Shown here in pieces: positions 54,240 to 64,000 of a DNA stretch of 64,000 nt (the first letter of the stretch is position 1; every line of letters starts with the position of its first letter). Source of the stretch: Rhizophagus clarus (taxonomy: Eukaryota > Glomeromycota > Glomeromycetes > Glomerales > Glomeraceae); assembly GCA_015698045.1 (NCBI GenBank), contig BLAL01000223.1, positions 62,001 through 126,000 of the forward strand. The letters are read 5' to 3'. The notes under the pieces were generated by a model, which had not been told where the DNA came from, made no database searches, and saw only the letters and a list, made by a program, of their open reading frames with translations. The position numbers were made by a program, and so were the translations under genes.

Positions 54240-55870
54240 TAACAAAAAAAACCATTTCACAACAGTTTTTCAAGTATTTAATAAAAAATATTGCAAAACA
54301 TTTTTATTTTTTAATTTTTAAGTAAAAAAAACTATTTTATATCTGCCAATTTGCAGAATTTGCCGATCATCAGTTGTGTGGCGCAGTACTGATTAAAATT
54401 GATCAAAACCATTCTCACATAAGAAAAATAATCAAAAAATATAAAAAATAAGTAAAATAATCTTTTAAGATCCCTTCCAAAAAATTTACCTCTTTTAATC
54501 TGAGCCTAGTAGAAGAAATTTCTAAAAAAAAGGAAAAAAATATTATAAAGTTAATCCATTAAAAAAAAGAAATAAAATTCCAGAATATTTAACAATTTAA
54601 CGAAAAAAAATTAATTTAAAAATAATTAATAATAAATATCAAATAGATTTTAATAAAAAACTATTCAATACATAATTTAAATTTGTTAAAATATCATTAT
54701 TAACACAGAGCTATTTATTTATTTAAAGATTTTTTTGAATAATTTTGCTGTTTATACAAGATTTTTTTATAAACTATAAAAAAAAAAATAAAAAAAAATA
54801 GCTGCAAGTTGTATACAATGTAAAATAACTACTGGTATACTTGCAAAAATTCTCAACTTACTTTGATAGGAAAGTTGATGGGGAGTTGATGGGAGTTCAA
54901 TAGGAAGTTCACGAAAGAAAAAATTTTTTAACACTATTTTATTGAAATAATTTCTTGATATCATGTGTTATATGATCATGTAACACAAATGTAACCATTT
55001 TTGTGAAACTTGCGAAACTTATTTTTTATTAAATTAACATCAAATTCCTTAGTTTAAATTAATTTTGTTAATTCTACTGATCAGCCCATATGTTATAACA
55101 GTTTTTTAAGCATTTAATAAAAAATGTTGCAAAACATTTTTTATTTTTTAATTTTTAAATAAAAAAAACTGTTTTGCAACAATTTTTCAATTATTTAATA
55201 AAAAATATTGCAAAAATTTTTTATTTTTTTAACTTAAAAAAAAAAAACTGTTTTGCAACAGTTTTTCAAGTATTTAATAAAAAATATTATGAAATGTTTT
55301 TTATTTTTTTAACTTAGAAAAAAACCATTTCACAACAGTTTTTTAAATATTTAATAAAAAATGTTGCAAACCATTCTTTATTTTTGAATTTTTAAATGAA
55401 AAAAACTATTTTGCAACAGTTTTTCAAGCATTTAATAAAAAATATTGTGAAATGTTTTTTATTTTTTAATTTTTAAACAAAAAACTCATTTTGCAACAGT
55501 TTTTCAATTATTTAATAAAAATGTAAAATATTTTTTATTTTTTTAACTTAAAAAAAAAACCATTTCATAACAGTTTTTCAAGTATTTAATAAAAAATATT
55601 GCAAAATGTTTTTATTTTTGAATTTTTAAGCGAAAAAACTGTTTTATAATGGTTTTTCAAATATTTAATAAAAAATGTTACGAAATATTTTTTATTTTTA
55701 ATTTTTAAACAAAAAAAACCATTTCGTAACAATTTTTCAAGCATTTAATAAAAGACATTGTAAGATATTTTTTATTTTTTAACTTAAAGAAAAAACTGTT
55801 TCGCAACAGTTTTTCAATTATTTAATAAAAAACATTGTGAAATGTTTCTTATTTTTTAATTTTATTATAA
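54240..55870. repeat. Hairpin-unit array, large copy, with interruption
   Basis: About fifteen units alternating CTGTTTTGCAACAG-type and ATGTTGCAAAACAT-type stems separated by TTTAATAAAAA, mainly 55090-55860 with a short part at 54240-54330. The piece 54340-55080 between them is unrelated AT-rich DNA. Confidence 0.8.
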
Positions 55871-56095
55871 TAAATGAAACTCATTATAAAATATTGTGAT
55901 GTTTAGTTTCAGTAGTTTTGATATGTCAAAACTAGTTTTAACATTTCAACAATTTTGACATATCAAAACTATTTTAGCATTTTAGCATTTTGACGTATTT
56001 TAGATTTCAACATTTTAACATTGGCCAATTGAGTTTTAGTAAGCAACTTTATTTGCTGATCTAATCAGATAATCTGAATATCTGATGTTGAAAAA
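55871..56095 (+). other. Leader preceding micro-exon array 1
   Basis: Repeated TTTTGACATRTCAAAAC words, then GCTGATCTAATCAGATAATC (56052) with the palindrome TCAGATAATCTGA. The same leader, inverted, precedes array 2 at 62935-62975. Confidence 0.5.
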
Positions 56096-56109
56096 AAAAA
56101 TTTTTTTTT

Positions 56110-56640
56110 TTTGTGATGTTACTAGACGAAAAGTATAACCAAACTATTGGAATTAAGGTAAGGGAGGGTTGGGGTAATGTTTTTCATTTATTTTTTATTT
56201 AATTAATTAATTATTTTTTTTTTTTTTTTTGTAGTATTACTATATAAAAAGCATAATCAGACTATTGGAATTAAGGTAAGAGAGAGTTGGAAAGGTGTTT
56301 TTCATTAGTTTTTTTTATTTAATTAATTAATTATTTTTTTTCTTTTTTGTAGTGTTACTAGACAAAAAGCACCACTGAACTATTAGAATTAAGATAAGTA
56401 AGAGAGAATTGGAGTGGTGTTTTTTAGTTTTTTTTTTAATTAATTAATTATTTATTTATTTTTTCTTTTTTTGTAGTATTATTGGATGAAAAGTACGACT
56501 GGACTATTAAAATTAAGGTAAGGAAGAGCTGGGATGGTATTTTTCGTTAGTTTTTTTAATTAATTAATTAATTAGTATTTTTTTCTTTTTTGTAGTGTTG
56601 CCTGATGAAAAGCATAACTGGACTTTTAGAATTAAGGATA
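56110..56640 (+). repeat. Micro-exon-like tandem array 1 (5 units)
   Basis: Five ~120-bp units. Each has TTTTTTGTAG, a 41-bp core starting TGTTACTAGACGAAAAGC and ending GAATTAAG, then GTAAG and a GGGAG/TTGG-rich stretch and TTAATTAATTA. The 3' and 5' splice-like signals bound every core. Lies upstream of the Tc1-like transposase fossil. Same unit as the 15-copy array at 61230-62925 on the other strand. Confidence 0.85.
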
Positions 56641-57176
56641 ATTGAGATCAAGAGTATATGGTCAAGAAGATTACAGCATTCACAAGGCTCTGTGATAACG
56701 ATCATCTATCTAAAAGTTAAAGTTTTCATACTGGTGGATTTAAATATCATGAGATTTCAATGTCGGTTAAGTGATTTCCCTAAAAGGAGCCTGCATGAGT
56801 TTTAAAATTATCGTCAGTTTTAAAATCATTATTAGTAAATGATATAAAGGAAGATTCTTTGTCTTCATATTTTAAAAACAAAATTTTTAAAATTAAAAAT
56901 TATCGCCATTTTCAAAATGGTATATGCAATGTCGATCATTAAAAAAAAATTTTTTTTGATTTTTTGCTGAATATTTTAAATCTCTTAAATTAAACGCATC
57001 TTTCCTTTGTGATTACTCAAGATTTTTTAGTACTATTTTTATTGGTATGTTCGTTTTGAGCTTCTATTTGAGTTTTAAGCCAAGTTATTATGTGTTATTT
57101 GACGGTTTCTTCACTTGAAGTTTGTAATTTTTTACCAATTTTTCAATTTTAAAGAATAGTATATTTTTTTCCTAAT
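56641..57176. other. Spacer between array 1 and transposase
   Basis: About 530 bp without a good ORF; contains TTTTAAAATTATCG / ATTTTCAAAATGG words near 56800-56930. Probably 5' region of the Tc1-like element. Confidence 0.35.
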
Positions 57177-58351
57177 AGCTCGTGCTTTTTCTGATGATTT
57201 GAAGTGGAGAATTGTTTATCTTTATCATGATGGTTATAATCAAAAAAAAATTGCTAAGTTATTACATATAAGCAAATGTACTGTTGATAAAGTCTTACAA
57301 ATATATGTGCAATGGGGAACCATGGTGAATCCTTGGCAGAAACTACCAGGATGTCATAAAACGTTAACTAGAAATGAAATGAAGGTAATTGTAAATAAAG
57401 AAAGAGATAGAATATATCTTTTTATACCTTTAACTAATATTTATTATATTATTAATTTTAGATACTGCAAGAATTAGTTAAAGATAAGGTAAATTGGTAT
57501 TTAAACGAATTAGTGGGTGAACTTGAATTACAAACAGGAAAATTAGTTTCAATCCCAACTCTTTGAAGATCTTTGGTGTATTGTGGAATTAGCAGGAAAA
57601 AAGTAAGAATTTTCAAATTTATTTCTAAATTGTATTATATAAATTTATGTTTATTGCAACTTAATTTTATTTATACAGTTACATCAGGCAGCATATGAAC
57701 GAAATGAACTTCTTAGAAGTACTTTTATTGCAGAAGTTGGACATGATTATAAGTCTGAACAGCTTATATTTATGGATGAAACTGCTAAAGATAAGCGCTC
57801 TTTATCGCAGGGTTATAGATACTCCTTTAAAAATACATTTACAACTAAAAAAATGTATTTATACGAGAAACACGATATACAATATTGCCTGCTTTATCTT
57901 TATAGGGCATTATTGCTGTAGATATAATAGAAGACAATTGCACTAAAGAAATTTGTTATTTCAAACATAATATGTTGAATTATAAATTTTATTTGTCATT
58001 TATTATTATTACAATAATTATAATAATTTATTTTTTTTATATTAGGTACCACAGATGAACGCATACCCCTAATGAACAAAGTGTTCTTGTACTTGATAAT
58101 GCACGAATTCACCATGATGAAAATCTTATAGAATATATTGAAGCATTTAGTGGTCGTGTTGAATTTTTACCCCATATTCACCTGACTTTAATCTTATTGA
58201 AACCTGTTTTCCCGTTATAAAGTCATTTTTAAAAAGGTATAAAGATTTTGTTAATTCATGTAATGATTCTAGATATCCTCTTTTGATAGCGTGTTCTCAA
58301 ATTACTTCACAAATGGCTGATGGATTTTTTAAAGGTTTAATTTATATGTAA
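57177..58351 (+). pseudogene. Tc1/mariner-type (DDE_3) transposase pseudogene
   Basis: Exons with GT-AG introns at about 57384-57461, 57602-57680 and 57940-58047. Exon 1 has the HTH: FSDDLKWRIVYLYHDGYNQK, KIAKLLHISKCTVDKVL, WGTMVNPWQKLPGCHK. Catalytic part: QLIFMDETAKDKRSL (first Asp), SVLVLDNARIHHDENL (second Asp), and NLIETCFPVIKSFLKRY (Glu), about 34 residues between the last two allowing for a frameshift near 58172. Breaks: TGA at a Trp site (57565), frameshifts near 57850, 58075 and 58172, and a TAG. These enzymes move elements into TA sites. The upstream array ties it to the TIR element at 60921-63029, which may be its non-autonomous partner. Confidence 0.78.
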
Positions 58352-58589
58352 ATAAATTTATAGACAGAATTTGAAGTATTTTTTTTTTTTTTTGAATATT
58401 TTAGTAATGTAAGTAATGTAAAATATTGTAAACAAAAAAAAATTTTTTTTTTAAACAAAAAATTTTTGTTGTTTTATTATTGATTTAGCAATTACAGAAA
58501 GAATTTGATCAATTATCATTATGTATACTAAAAGCAAATCATTTGCTTATTTGTAATTGAAATTAGTAAAATCCGATTAATGTAAAAGA
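58352..58589. other. AT-rich spacer
   Basis: T- and A-runs between convergent pseudogenes; nothing recognised. Confidence 0.4.
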
Positions 58590-59795
58590 TTATTTATAAC
58601 ATTTTGCTGCTACTCTAAATGCTTTACGCCATCCTATTTTATTCATACCTAATTTATCAAATTCCATATTTGTAAGATCATAAATCTGATTTATAGAAAT
58701 TCGTTCTTCTTTAAAAATATCCTTGAATTTTGTAGTAAACTCTTCACCATCTTTTGATGATTCATCTAATTTAATAAAAAATTCATCAAGGGATGGAACT
58801 GGTTGTCTTGGAGAAGACAATATATTTGATGGTGAATTGGGTGAATTATTTATGGTTGCATTATGCATAAATGAAAATATTTGAGGTGGGATAGCAAAAA
58901 AAAAAGGCGTTGTATTGAAATTTGAATTTGAAGTAATAGGTATTGAAGTTGTAGAATTGGTTGTAGATGCAAATGTTTTAACACTATTAGATTGTGAAAA
59001 AATGGGTAAATTAGGTATTTGTGTATTATCTGTAGTCCCTCAAATCTAAAAATAAATAATGTTAATGGAAGTTTTATCTAATAATTAATATAAAACAAAA
59101 ATTATTACAATTTCTTTGGCCCAGCATTGAAAATGCATCGCAGTAAGCTTCATATGTCTTCCATTATCAATAAAACATACATTATGTTGATCACATTTAT
59201 ATAAATCTCTTAATTCTCGAATTATACAGCCTTCTTGTTGTAAAACTTCAGAAAAATTATCCAATTTTGGAATTCCCTTTTTTTTTCTTTTTTGCAAATT
59301 GGTATTCTCATCTTCTGAATCTTCAGAGTGTAAAACCTCCTAAAATTTAAAAAGATTATATAGTAATTACATCTACTAAAATTATACTATAACTATAACG
59401 AATAATATTACCTTACGCTTTTGCTTTTTATCTTTTTTTAAAGATACTATAATTGCCATATTTTTACGTTTTTCTATCAAATTTTTATAATCTAAAAGGA
59501 ATTTTTTATAATCTTGCAAATCTACTAGTTGTGATCCAACTCCTGTAGCTTTCTCTGATTTAAATGATACTGAATAATCTGAATGCATAATATCTTTATC
59601 ACCAGTTAATTTCTCAACATAAAAGTGAACCTCTGCAAGAATATCATCTAACGATGATACTTGTATTTCCATTTATTTAGATGGTAATGCTGATCCAGTA
59701 AAAGGTTTTATAATTAGATTAAAGGATATTTCTTGTTCTGCATCTAATTTTTTACTAATCTCAAGATCGTCATCATCAGATTTAATACTATTCAT
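58590..59795 (-). pseudogene. Three-exon unknown gene with C-terminal SAM-like domain, two stops
   Basis: Exons 59412-59795, 59109-59339 and 58590-59045, all phase 0, introns 59340-59411 and 59046-59108 with GT-AG ends; 357 codons. Exon 1: ISFNLIIKPFTGSALPSK, TAA (59673-59675), then VSSLDDILAEVHFYVEKL, a beta-grasp-like or coiled region, and a basic end KKDKKQKRK. Exon 2: Lys-rich then VLQQEGCIIRELRDLYKCDQ and FIDNGRHMKLTAMHFQCW, possible zinc or DNA-binding segment. Exon 3: TGA at codon 2 (59040-59042), Ser/Thr/Pro-rich linker, then ERISINQIYDLTNMEFDKLG and GWRKAFRVAAKCYK, a SAM-like helical end. Both stops fit lost Trp codons. Without them the gene is well ordered, so decay is recent or the stops are read through. 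Confidence 0.6.
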
Positions 59796-59804
59796 TGGGA
59801 AAAA

Positions 59805-59965
59805 TTTTGGTCCGCAGATCTGCACAATTCTGCGGAATCCATTTCTGCGCAGATCTGAGGACATGCCGATGCGCAGCACTGAAAAATTTCATGGATTTCT
59901 GCGCAGTTCTGCAAACACAAAAAAATCTGCGAAAATTTTCAAAAACAAATCTGCGAAATTTTTCA
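59805..59965. repeat. Cluster of CTGCGCAGA / TCTGCGAAA words
   Basis: At least seven TCTGCGcag-type words in 160 bp, several as the palindrome TCTGCGCAGA; GC-richer than the surroundings. Lies just upstream of the three-exon gene. Possibly an element terminus or CpG-rich regulatory repeat. Confidence 0.55.
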
Positions 59966-60139
59966 AAATTTTTGACAATTTACAATTACTTTTATTGTTA
60001 ATTAACATCAATTAATTTATTTAATTTATTTAAATAAATTAATTTACTACACTATTAACTACACTATTTCGGGTATTAAATGCACTAAATTTCCTAGCCT
60101 TTCTTTCTTTACTTTCACTGTTTTGTTGAAAATGTAAAA

Positions 60140-60506
60140 AACAGGTTTTTCGAGATTTTTTACCTTTATATTAGGATTGGAACCTTTCTTTCAGTTTCCT
60201 GCGCCTGCAAAAAAAAAACTAATGAAACTGTCAGTAAACATTTTGTTAAATAAAAAAAACCAAAAAAAAATTAAATTCCATTTACTTTGAAATTCTATCC
60301 AGAGACAGGTCAGAAAACTGCAGACCTAAACTAATATTTTTTGAAATTTTAATCTTCAAAATTTATCCGGTAAATGTCTGGAAAGCCGATGACTTATAAA
60401 ATAAAAAACGAAACAGTTAGTTGATGTTTCGTCTAAAAAAAATAATAAATTTAAATTTTCGAAGGTAAATACCTTCGAATTCCTCTAGAAGCCTCTGAAA
60501 AGACTA
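60140..60506 (-). repeat. Exon-like cassette array, left part
   Basis: Three or four modules (cores near 60170-60205, 60285-60330, 60365-60395 and 60465-60506) separated by A/T spacers with GAAAC-TGTCAGTAAACATTTTG-like inverted repeats. Continues after the insertion at 63305. On the minus strand the cores sit between TTTTTTAG-like and GTAAAT-like sites. Confidence 0.55.
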
Positions 60507-60659
60507 GTGTTCTGCACAAATCAAATTAGACCAAATCAGGTTAGATTTGAAATTTGATTTGATTTGATTTAAATTTGATTCGATTCAAATCAAATTCAAA
60601 TTCAAATCAAATCAAATTCATTCAAATAGATTTGTGATTTGGTTTGATTTGTTGAATTT

Positions 60660-60860
60660 TAAATAAAAAAATGCGTTTTGTAACGCAATATTAATAAAAA
60701 TGTTGCGAAACATTTTTTTTAAATTAATTTAATAAAAAAATGCATTTCACAACACAATACTAATAAAAAAAATATTGCGAAATGTTTTTTTTTAATTATT
60801 TAAATAAAAAATGCATTTTGCAACGCATTATTAATAAAAAAATGTTGCGAAATGTATTTC
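60660..60860. repeat. Hairpin-unit array, small copy
   Basis: Three units with ATGCGTTTTGTAACGCAATA / AATGTTGCGAAACATTTT stems, related to 26130-26700 and 54240-55870. Confidence 0.65.
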
Positions 60861-60920
60861 TTTAGTGTGGGTTGGACATCATGTGGTTGCAGTAACTACC
60901 AATAATATTTATGGTAATTA

Positions 60921-63029
60921 CAGGACCCCGAATAATACCAATATAACTCATATACAGGTTTGCATAGAGTTTATATGAAATTACTTTTTAAACCTACAAA
61001 TTGAGTTTACGTAGATCGGTCAATTTGGGATATTATGTTTGTGTAGAGTTTATAATAGATATACGTGGATTTATTTTTAAAAAATACTAATTTCAGTAAA
61101 TTAAATTACTTGGTATTTACCAAAATTTATTTTATTTTATTTATTTTTTCACTTTTTTTGGTATTTTATACCAAATTTATTTATTTTTATTATTCTTTTT
61201 CAGGTTTTAATACCCCAATTCCAAAAGTCCGGTCATGTTTTTCGCCTGGCAACACTACAAAAAATAAAAAAAAATAATTAATTTGTTAAAAAAAATACCA
61301 AAAAACACTTCCCCCACCCACCCTTACCTTAATTTCAAAGTCTAGTCATGCTTTTCGTCTGGCAACACTACAAAAAATAAAAAAAATCAATACTTAATTA
61401 ATTAAAAAAAAACAACGAAACACCTCACCCAACCCTCCCTTACCTTAATTCCAAAAGTCTGGTTGTGCTTTTCGTCCGGCAACACTACAAAAAATAAAAA
61501 AAAAATCAATACTTAATTAATTAAAAAAAAATAATGAAACACCTCCCCTAACCCTCTCTTACCTTAATTCCAAAAGTCCGGTCGTGCTTTTCGTCTGGCA
61601 ACACTATAAAAAAATAAAAAAAAACAATTAATTAGTTAAAAAAAATACTGAAAAACACTTCCCCCACCCTCTCTTGCCTTAATTCCAAAGTCCGGTCATG
61701 CTTTTCGTCTGGCAATACTACAAAAAAATAAAAAAAAGGTTAATACTTAATTAATTAAAAAAAAATAATGAAACACCTCCCCCAACCCTCTCTTACCTTA
61801 ATTCCAAAAGTCCGGTCGTGCTTTTCGTCTGGCAACACTACAAAAAAATAAAAAAAAAACAATTAGTTAAAAAAAATACTGAAAAACACTTCCCCCACCC
61901 TCCCTTACCTTAATTCCAAAGTCCGGTCATGCTTTTCGTCTGGCAATACTACAAAAAAATAAAAAAAAAAGTTAATACTTAATTAATTAAAAAAAAACAA
62001 CGAAACATCTCCCCCAACCCTCCCTTACCTTAATTCTAAAAGTCTGGTCGTGCTTTTCGTCTGGCAACACTACAAAAAGTAAAAAAAAGTTAATACTTAA
62101 TTAATTAAAAAAAAAAATAATAAAACACCTCCCCCAACCCCTCCTTTATCTTAATTCCAAAAGTCCAGTCATGCATTTCGTCCGGCAACACTACAAAAAA
62201 AATAAAAAAAAATAATTAATTAAATAGTTAAAAAAAACACTGAAAAACACTTCCCCACCCTTCCTTACCTTAATTCCAAAAGTCCGGTCATACTTTTCAT
62301 CTGACAACACTACAAAAAAATAAAAAAAAACAATTAATTAGTTAAAAAAAATACCGAAAAACACTTCCCCCACCCTCCCTTACCTTAATTCCAAAAGTCC
62401 GGTCATGTTTTTTGTCCGGCAACACTACAAAAAAATAAAAAAAAGGTTAATACTTAATTAATTAAAAAAAACAACGAAACACCTCCCCCAACCCTCCCTT
62501 ACTTTAATTCCAAAAGTCCAGTCATGCTATTCGTCTGGCAACACTACAAAAAGTAAAAAAAAAAGTTAATACTTAATTAATTAAAAAAAAACAACGAAAC
62601 ACCTTCCCCAACCCCTCCCTTACCTTAATTCCAAAAGTCCGGTCATGCATTTCATCCGGCAACACTACAAAAAAATAAAAAAAAATAATTAATTAAATAG
62701 TTAAAAAAACACCAAAAAATACTTCCCCACCCTCCCCCTTACTTTAATTCCAAAAGTCCGGTTGTGTTTTTCGTCTGGTAACACTACAAAAAGTAAAAAA
62801 AAGTTAATACTTAAATTAATTAAAAAAAACAACGAAACACCTCCCTCAACCTTTCCCTTACCTTAATTCCAAAAGTCCGGTTATGCTTTTCGTCTGGCAA
62901 CACTACAAAAATAAACTGATAAATGATTAAAAAAAAGATCGGATATTCAGATTATCTGATTAGATCGGCAAGTCACATGACCCTGTTTTTATATATTTGT
63001 TAGTTATCTTAGTATTGTTCAGGGTCCTG
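60921..63029. mobile_element. TIR element carrying micro-exon array 2
   Basis: Left end CAGGACCCCGAATAATACC, right end inverted CAGGACCCTGAACAATACT (16 of 19 match), flanked by TAATTA at 60915-60920 and 63030-63035. No transposase inside; about 80% is the 15-unit array. The leader with ATCTAATCAGATAATC near its right end is shared with array 1, which precedes the Tc1-like gene, so this looks like a non-autonomous relative. Confidence 0.75.
61230..62925 (-). repeat. Micro-exon-like tandem array 2 (15 units)
   Basis: Fifteen units of ~110-124 bp. On the minus strand each reads TTTTTTGTAG, then a 40-41 bp core beginning TGTTGCCAGACGAAAAGC and ending GGAATTAAG, then GTAAGGGAGGGTGGGGGA and TTAATTAATT. 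Cores are well conserved while spacers vary more in length. In one frame the core reads LPDEKHDRTFGIK, but 41 is not a multiple of 3, so serial inclusion would shift the frame. Confidence 0.93.
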
Positions 63030-63304
63030 TAATTACGTTTAACCAGGTCATGTATATTTAATTTGATTTGATTTGGATTTGATTTGAATTTGTCAGATTT
63101 GATTTGGATTTGATTGAATTAGTTTAAGCTAATTTGAATTTGATTTGAAATCGAATCAAATCTTTTTTTTTAATTTGGATTTGAATTCAAATCTTGTTTT
63201 GAAGTTTGGATTTGATTTGCAAATCAAAATTATCAAATCGAATCAAATCAAACTTCAAATCAAATCTGAATTGATTTGATTTGACCAAATCGTTTACGGA
63301 ATAC

Positions 63305-64000
63305 TAGAAAAAACGCAAATCTAAAAAAAGAATTCGAAACGTTAATTAACGTTTTGTTAATAAAAAATTTTTTTTTATCTTCGGGATGATACCTGATCTA
63401 TCGTGAGATGGGGTCCATCTAAAAAAAATGAGAACGAATGTTATTTAACATTCGTTGAAATAAAAATATGATAAAAAATAATTTTTTTTTTACCTTCAGT
63501 CCACTTCGAGTTCTAGACCTAAAAAAAAGAAAAATAAAACGAAATGTTAGTTTCGTTTCATTTTGTAAAATAAAATATTATTTTGAGGTTTTTTTACCTT
63601 CAAAATACCACAGTCTGCTTCTTTTGGACCTAAAAAAGAAAGAAAATGAATGATAATTAATGTTTGTTGAAATAATAAAAAAAAAGATATTTCAAAGTTT
63701 CTTTATTTTCAAAATACCACAGTCCGCTTCAAATTAGAGTTTTGGACCTAAAAAATGAAACAAAACATTAGTAATATTTTGTAAAATAAAAATATAAAAA
63801 AAAAATTTGTTTCGAAGTTTTTTTACCTTCAAAATAATTCAGTCCACTTCTTTCAGACTAAAAAAGTAAGAAAACGAACATTAGTTAACGTTTGTTGAAA
63901 AAAAAGTAAAAAAAATTTTTTTTTTACTTAATGGTACGCTTAAAATAGAGTTCCGGACCTAAAAAAGAAGAAAATGAAACGTTACTAACATTTCGCTAAA
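63305..64000 (-). repeat. Exon-like cassette array, right part (runs off window)
   Basis: At least six modules of ~110-120 bp. On the minus strand each core (25-40 bp, e.g. GTCCAAAAGAAGCAGACTGT…TTTTGAAG) is preceded by TTTTTTAG and followed by GTAAAAAA. Spacers carry GAAACGTTAGTTTCG-like or AACATTAGTTAACGTTTG inverted repeats. Core words AGTCCGCTTC / AAAATACCAC recur in 63600, 63710 and 63830. No continuous ORF. Confidence 0.6.

Larger units (their letters stand above)
60507..63304. mobile_element. TA-flanked foldback element with GATTT-repeat arms
   Basis: Ends GTGTTCTGCACAAATC (left) and the inverted GTATTCCGTAAACGATT (right), each next to TA (60505-60506, 63305-63306). Subterminal arms at 60530-60655 and 63058-63300 consist of GATTTGATTT/AAATCAAATC words that can pair into a large hairpin. 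Joining the flanks with one TA restores a cassette of the outer array. About 2.8 kb including the inner element. Confidence 0.65.

Noticed and set aside
61230..62925. CRISPR-like regular array
   Set aside because: Units are eukaryote-style splice-bounded cores of ~118-bp period with similar, not unique, spacers, and no cas genes.

Overview
The window looks like a very AT-rich, transposon-loaded fungal chromosome. Short GT-AG introns, SAM/coiled-coil/RING proteins of expanded-family type, Plavaka (KDZ) transposases, MULE and Tc1-like fossils and a decayed Ty3/Gypsy element together suggest an arbuscular mycorrhizal fungus (Glomeromycotina, Rhizophagus-like). That assignment comes from family recognition, not from a search. 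No rRNA, tRNA or CRISPR was found.

1-1.13 kb: 3' part of a spliced RING-finger gene. 1.97-15.6 kb: a gene-dense block read from both strands. It holds two unknown genes, a SAM-nuclease fusion, coiled-coil proteins, a retroviral-type gag-like protein followed by a retropepsin-like protease (joined through an A8 slippery run), a small basic protein, a coiled-coil membrane protein, an A32/FtsK-type packaging ATPase, a Polinton-type integrase, a C2H2 protein and two tiny zinc proteins. No reverse transcriptase, protein-primed DNA polymerase or double-jelly-roll capsid is visible. This gag+pro+integrase+packaging-ATPase combination is the best candidate for an undescribed mobile element or endogenous virus. 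Several of its genes carry one in-frame stop each, so this copy is probably decaying.

15.6-18.1 kb: degenerate repeats, a strong hairpin and a ~700-bp satellite of 11-bp units. 18.1-24.0 kb: Plavaka copy 1, 5'-truncated, with a 155-bp MITE inside its transposase. 24.0-25.0 kb: a decayed paralogue of the C2H2 gene. 25-29 kb: repeats, including an array of splice-bounded exon-like cassettes. 29.2-31.5 kb: a MULE pseudogene with a SWIM finger. 32.8-33.5 kb: ~180-bp repeats. 33.9-35.9 kb: a LINE-type ORF1 insertion with an 18-bp target duplication and a (TAAAAA)n tail. 36.5-48.3 kb: a Ty3/Gypsy pseudogene (gag, protease, RT, RNase H, no integrase seen) split by Plavaka copy 2.

48.3-56 kb is mostly gene-free AT-rich repeat DNA. 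56.1-58.4 kb has five micro-exon-like cassettes followed by a Tc1/mariner pseudogene. 58.6-59.8 kb is a three-exon gene with two stops. 60.1-64 kb is a three-level nest: a cassette array is interrupted by a TA-flanked foldback element, which is interrupted by a TIR element carrying 15 copies of the micro-exon cassette. Almost all internal stops, and most differences between the Plavaka copies, are C-to-T or G-to-A changes, which suggests deamination of methylated cytosine.
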